Assembly (NCBI GenBank): GCA_030590585.1
Contig: JAUUYD010000085.1
Span: 1 to 8,142 of the forward strand
Reading direction: 5' to 3'
Length of the DNA: 8,142 nucleotides
Source: Spirochaeta sp.
GTDB lineage: Bacteria; Spirochaetota; Spirochaetia; Spirochaetales_E; Spirochaetaceae_B
The translations under genes were made by a program, and so were the position numbers. Under the pieces are notes generated by a model. That model was not told the DNA's origin and made no database searches. It saw only the letters and a program-made list of their open reading frames with translations. Positions 6,237-8,142 of the stretch are shown here, piece after piece; the stretch's first letter is position 1, and each line of letters starts with the position of its first letter.

Positions 6237-7919
6237 TTATCTGACACGGAAATAATGACGCTGCAGCCAGAGAAGTCTTTCTTCCGACTTATCCCGCCAA
6301 TTACTCAACGGCCAATTTGTAATCACTTCCTGGTAAATTGCAGCCGATTGATCCAAATCTCTGTTTTCACCAGGCTGCTCCAGATAAAAGGCCAGGCGGT
6401 AGAGCCATTCAGGACGGCGTAATCCTTCATCTGTTTCAGCCAGTTTCTCAAGAACAGATTTCCCGGGTTCCTCATATCCTGCCTGCCCCTCAAAAACATC
6501 CAGAACTTCAGCCAGAATCTCAGGGTCGGGATTATCGTTAAGAAACTCAGGAAGCCAGGTAAGAAGTGCCGTGATGGAACCTGAACGGGCGGCATGTTCC
6601 ATCAAAGATGCCCTCGCTCTTATACCGGCCTCATCATTCCGGTCGGCATCGTGCTCCCAATACTCCATGGCTTCAGCAATCCGTCCCTCATCCGCGGCTG
6701 TAATGGCCGCATCGTTTCTGGATGCGGCATCAGTCGGCATTATTCCCGGGATTGGGCTATCGACAGGTTCCGGAAACGGCCCGTTATTGATAAACGTCTC
6801 TCCGCCGTCCTCCCCAACCATTACGTTCCGAACGGCATTTTCACTTCCCCCGCTGGATAAATCCTGCCTTTCAAACACAAGATTCCAGTTCCCGGATTCG
6901 GTGAATATAAACCTGAAAGCTGTCGAATTCCCCTCAATCCGTCTCTCGAGAAAGCGCCAGGAACCGGGACTGGATCTATCAGATCGAAAGATCCAACCCG
7001 AACCCTCCAGGGAAATAGTGAATTCTCCCGGACTCTCAAGGAGCCGGGATGGTGCCGCAGCTGATACAGCCGGATCGTTGAAGCTGAAATCAAGCTCCGG
7101 ATCGGAAACCGCATCGGGAGCTATTAGAGGGGTATCAGCAGCTTGTGAAAGTTCGGCGGCCGGAATATCGCTCGGCGGCTGATTGGTTTTAAGCTCAGTA
7201 TCATTCGGCGGCTGATAAGGCCTGTCCTCAGTTAACAAGGGATTCGGATGTAAAATGGCAGCAGCAGCAGGAGAGGTGTTCACCGGGTCGGGTGTTTCCG
7301 GTGCGATTGAAGCCTTTTCGATTTGCTGAACAGCTGATTCAGTATCTTCCCGGCCTGCAGATTCAAGGGGTTCAGCCTGTAATTCTTCAACGGGCTTACC
7401 AATTTCAACCGGCTTTCCTGAGCCTCTTGACGCTTTCGGCCTCAGCTCATTTTCAGGTTTTAATTGAGTTGAACCATCATCGGGAATAGAGGTTCCAACA
7501 ATCGTCAGATCTGATTCTTTTGTTACAAGTACAGCTTTCGATTCGACCGGATCTGTTGATTCAGCGGTATCTTTCAATTCAGTTGTATCGGTAGATTCGG
7601 CTGCTTCAACCGTGATTGCGGTTTCAGCCGACTCTGTCTCTTCCTTCTCTTCGACAGGAGTGAGAAGGCCCTGTGGTTCTTCTTCAACGGCTCCCGCGCA
7701 GGCTGATAGTGATAAAATAATTACAGATATTGCCAGAAATCCAAAAAGACGTGGAAAGACGGGATTCCCAAACGTATGTCGGGATCGTTCCTCGCTGCGC
7801 TGCGGTACGACCCTGAATGCGAGAGAAATACCCCCGGGTATTTTGTCGGGATCGTTCCTCGGCTTATGCCTCCGGTACGACCCTGTATCCGAGCGAGTGC
7901 CGGGAAAGCATGGTTTCAT
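6237..7919 (-). CDS. Large lipoprotein with TPR-like helical C-terminus; start uncertain
   Basis: I do not recognise this gene. From the ATG at 7919 it has 560 residues. A lipoprotein signal core, RLFGFLAISVIILSLSAC, occupies 57-74 with lipobox LSAC and lipidated Cys74 (codon 7700-7698), so the mature protein should be anchored in the envelope. Residues 75-290 are Ser/Thr/Glu/Pro-rich and repetitive (ESTDTTELKDTAESTDPVES; QPPNDTELKTNQPPSD), probably a disordered spacer. Residues 295-370 look like a beta domain (FTISLEGSGWIFRS, FRFIFTESGNWNLVFERQDL). Residues 398-560 are helical with TPR-like pairs (AADEGRIAEAMEYWEHDA; LDQSAAIYQEVITNW). The start is the problem: the frame is open from a GTG at 8081, but no ATG, GTG or TTG lies in frame between 7919 and the signal peptide, so about 55 residues encoded by repeat DNA would precede it. 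The native start may have been displaced by the repeats. A scaffold or cell-wall-binding role is possible but unsupported. Confidence 0.75.
   Translation of the reverse strand: MKPCFPGTRSDTGSYRRHKPRNDPDKIPGGISLAFRVVPQRSEERSRHTFGNPVFPRLFGFLAISVIILSLSACAGAVEEEPQGLLTPVEEKEETESAETAITVEAAESTDTTELKDTAESTDPVESKAVLVTKESDLTIVGTSIPDDGSTQLKPENELRPKASRGSGKPVEIGKPVEELQAEPLESAGREDTESAVQQIEKASIAPETPDPVNTSPAAAAILHPNPLLTEDRPYQPPNDTELKTNQPPSDIPAAELSQAADTPLIAPDAVSDPELDFSFNDPAVSAAAPSRLLESPGEFTISLEGSGWIFRSDRSSPGSWRFLERRIEGNSTAFRFIFTESGNWNLVFERQDLSSGGSENAVRNVMVGEDGGETFINNGPFPEPVDSPIPGIMPTDAASRNDAAITAADEGRIAEAMEYWEHDADRNDEAGIRARASLMEHAARSGSITALLTWLPEFLNDNPDPEILAEVLDVFEGQAGYEEPGKSVLEKLAETDEGLRRPEWLYRLAFYLEQPGENRDLDQSAAIYQEVITNWPLSNWRDKSEERLLWLQRHYFRVR
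7778..7893. repeat. Two direct copies of a 46-49 bp imperfect palindromic repeat
   Basis: Copy A (7778-7823) and copy B (7845-7893) both begin GTCGGGATCGTTCCTCG and end with CGGTACGACCCTG(A/T)AT(G/C)CGAG; only the central 8-11 bases differ. In each copy GGGATCGTTCC pairs imperfectly with GGTACGACCC, so each can fold as a hairpin (7781-7813 and 7848-7883). The 21 bases between them contain an exact inverted repeat AAATACCC-CC-GGGTATTT (7826-7843). The ends differ in their centres but are conserved in the stems, which is typical of structure-preserving dispersed palindromic repeats. Further copies elsewhere in the genome are expected but cannot be seen here. Confidence 0.85.
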
Positions 7920-7998
7920 ACCCCGCGGCTCTGCCGCGGAACTGGGAGTCGCTTGAGCGACTCCGGGTCCAGGGCTCTGCCCTGGGGCATGATACCAT
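7910..7998. repeat. 89-bp cloverleaf-like palindromic element
   Basis: Imperfect terminal inverted repeats (7910-7924 and 7984-7998, 13 of 15 positions complementary) enclose three perfect hairpins: CCGCGGC-TCT-GCCGCGG (7923-7939), GGAGTCGC-TTGA-GCGACTCC (7945-7964) and CCAGGGC-TCT-GCCCTGG (7969-7985). Arms one and three share the GGC-TCT-GCC tip and each overlaps the outer stem by two bases. The whole can fold as a closed three-arm cloverleaf in DNA or RNA. It has no room for a gene and no flanking duplication is obvious. It resembles REP/BIME-type or small non-autonomous elements; the class is not determined. Confidence 0.85.
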
Positions 7999-8092
7999 TC
8001 ATTGGCGTCATTTGAGCCGGGACTTCTCATCAGGTTTGGTATTTTGCGAATAGTTAAAGTATCCGAGTGCGCTGTTCCCACTTCGATTAGGA

Positions 8093-8123
8093 ATTATCGA
8101 TATTTTTTTCTCTTTTTATTCAA
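8093..8123 (-). promoter_or_regulatory. Possible promoter for the lipoprotein gene
   Basis: On the minus strand TTGAAT (8123-8118) and GATAAT (8098-8093) are separated by 19 bases of nearly pure A with a few G. The spacing is longer than ideal and the match is moderate. If used, transcription would start near 8086, and the repeat cluster would lie in the leader and early coding part of the lipoprotein mRNA. The stretch 8000-8092 shows no other clear feature. Confidence 0.35.
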
Positions 8124-8126
8124 TTC

Positions 8127-8142
8127 GGTAACATGGGTTACC
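8127..8142. repeat. Perfect 6-bp inverted repeat at the window edge
   Basis: GGTAAC-ATGG-GTTACC is an exact inverted repeat with a four-base centre, lying just upstream of the putative lipoprotein promoter. It could be an operator half-site pair or part of a larger structure cut by the window edge. There is no adjoining U run to make it a terminator on either strand. Confidence 0.4.

Noticed and set aside
7826..7844. Intrinsic terminator
   Set aside because: The AAATACCC/GGGTATTT hairpin is followed by only four T on the plus strand, where no gene lies upstream; on the minus strand the T run is shorter still.
7778..7893. CRISPR array
   Set aside because: There are only two repeat units with a 21-bp gap that is itself a palindrome, variable repeat centres, and no cas genes in the window.
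7612..8053. Three overlapping plus-strand open frames across the repeat region
   Set aside because: They arise because the palindromic repeats contain few stop codons on either strand; they have no ribosome binding sites and no recognisable protein features, and they overlap the lipoprotein signal peptide or the repeats.
7920..8081. Extension of the lipoprotein to a GTG at 8081
   Set aside because: The extra 54 residues are largely encoded by the cloverleaf and flanking DNA, no ribosome binding site precedes the GTG, and the added sequence sits even further from the signal peptide.

Overview
The window is about 8.1 kb of densely packed bacterial DNA. Every credible gene lies on the minus strand, so transcription runs from high to low coordinates. 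The core gene order is ffh, rpsP, a KH-domain gene (khpA), rimM, trmD, rplS. This is the widely conserved protein-export, ribosome-maturation and tRNA-modification cluster. It is followed by a FliK-like gene, an orphan FlhB C-terminal-domain gene, an HD-GYP-family gene and yraN. The FliK-like and FlhB-like pair recalls ylqG and ylqH of Bacillus. A lipoprotein gene upstream implies a cell with an envelope lipoprotein system. The order, the absence of ylxM and ylqD, and the style of the proteins point most to a spirochaete (Spirochaetales) of roughly balanced base composition. That assignment is an inference from gene content, not a proven identity.

Layout in the direction of transcription: (1) 8142-7700 holds a short AT-rich promoter-like stretch, then about 225 bp of palindromic and direct repeats, then the 5' end of a large lipoprotein gene. 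(2) 7919-6237 is the lipoprotein: a Ser/Thr/Glu/Pro-rich linker, a small beta-rich segment and a helical TPR-like C-terminus. (3) 6236-6097 is a gap with a good sigma70-type promoter and a leader hairpin for the ffh operon. (4) 6096-2585 holds ffh, rpsP, khpA, rimM, trmD and rplS, with gaps of 4 to 58 bp or overlaps. The 58-bp ffh-rpsP gap contains a strong stem-loop beside the rpsP ribosome binding site. (5) 2570-1 holds the FliK-like gene, the FlhB-like gene, the HD-GYP gene and the 5' part of yraN, mostly joined by short gaps or start/stop overlaps.

Ffh targets nascent proteins to the membrane. S16 and L19 are ribosomal proteins. RimM matures the 30S subunit, TrmD methylates G37 of tRNAs and KhpA binds RNA. 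The downstream genes add flagellar-export-like modules, a possible cyclic-di-nucleotide or related phosphohydrolase-family protein, and a YraN nuclease-fold protein. No internal terminator is visible, so ffh through yraN may be one transcript.

Most of the window is ordinary. The parts worth a second look are the repeat cluster at 7778-7998, which has a cloverleaf-like 89-bp palindromic element and leaves the lipoprotein gene without a normal start near its signal peptide; the ffh-rpsP stem-loop; and the HD-GYP protein, which seems to lack one canonical metal ligand and the usual motif lysine.
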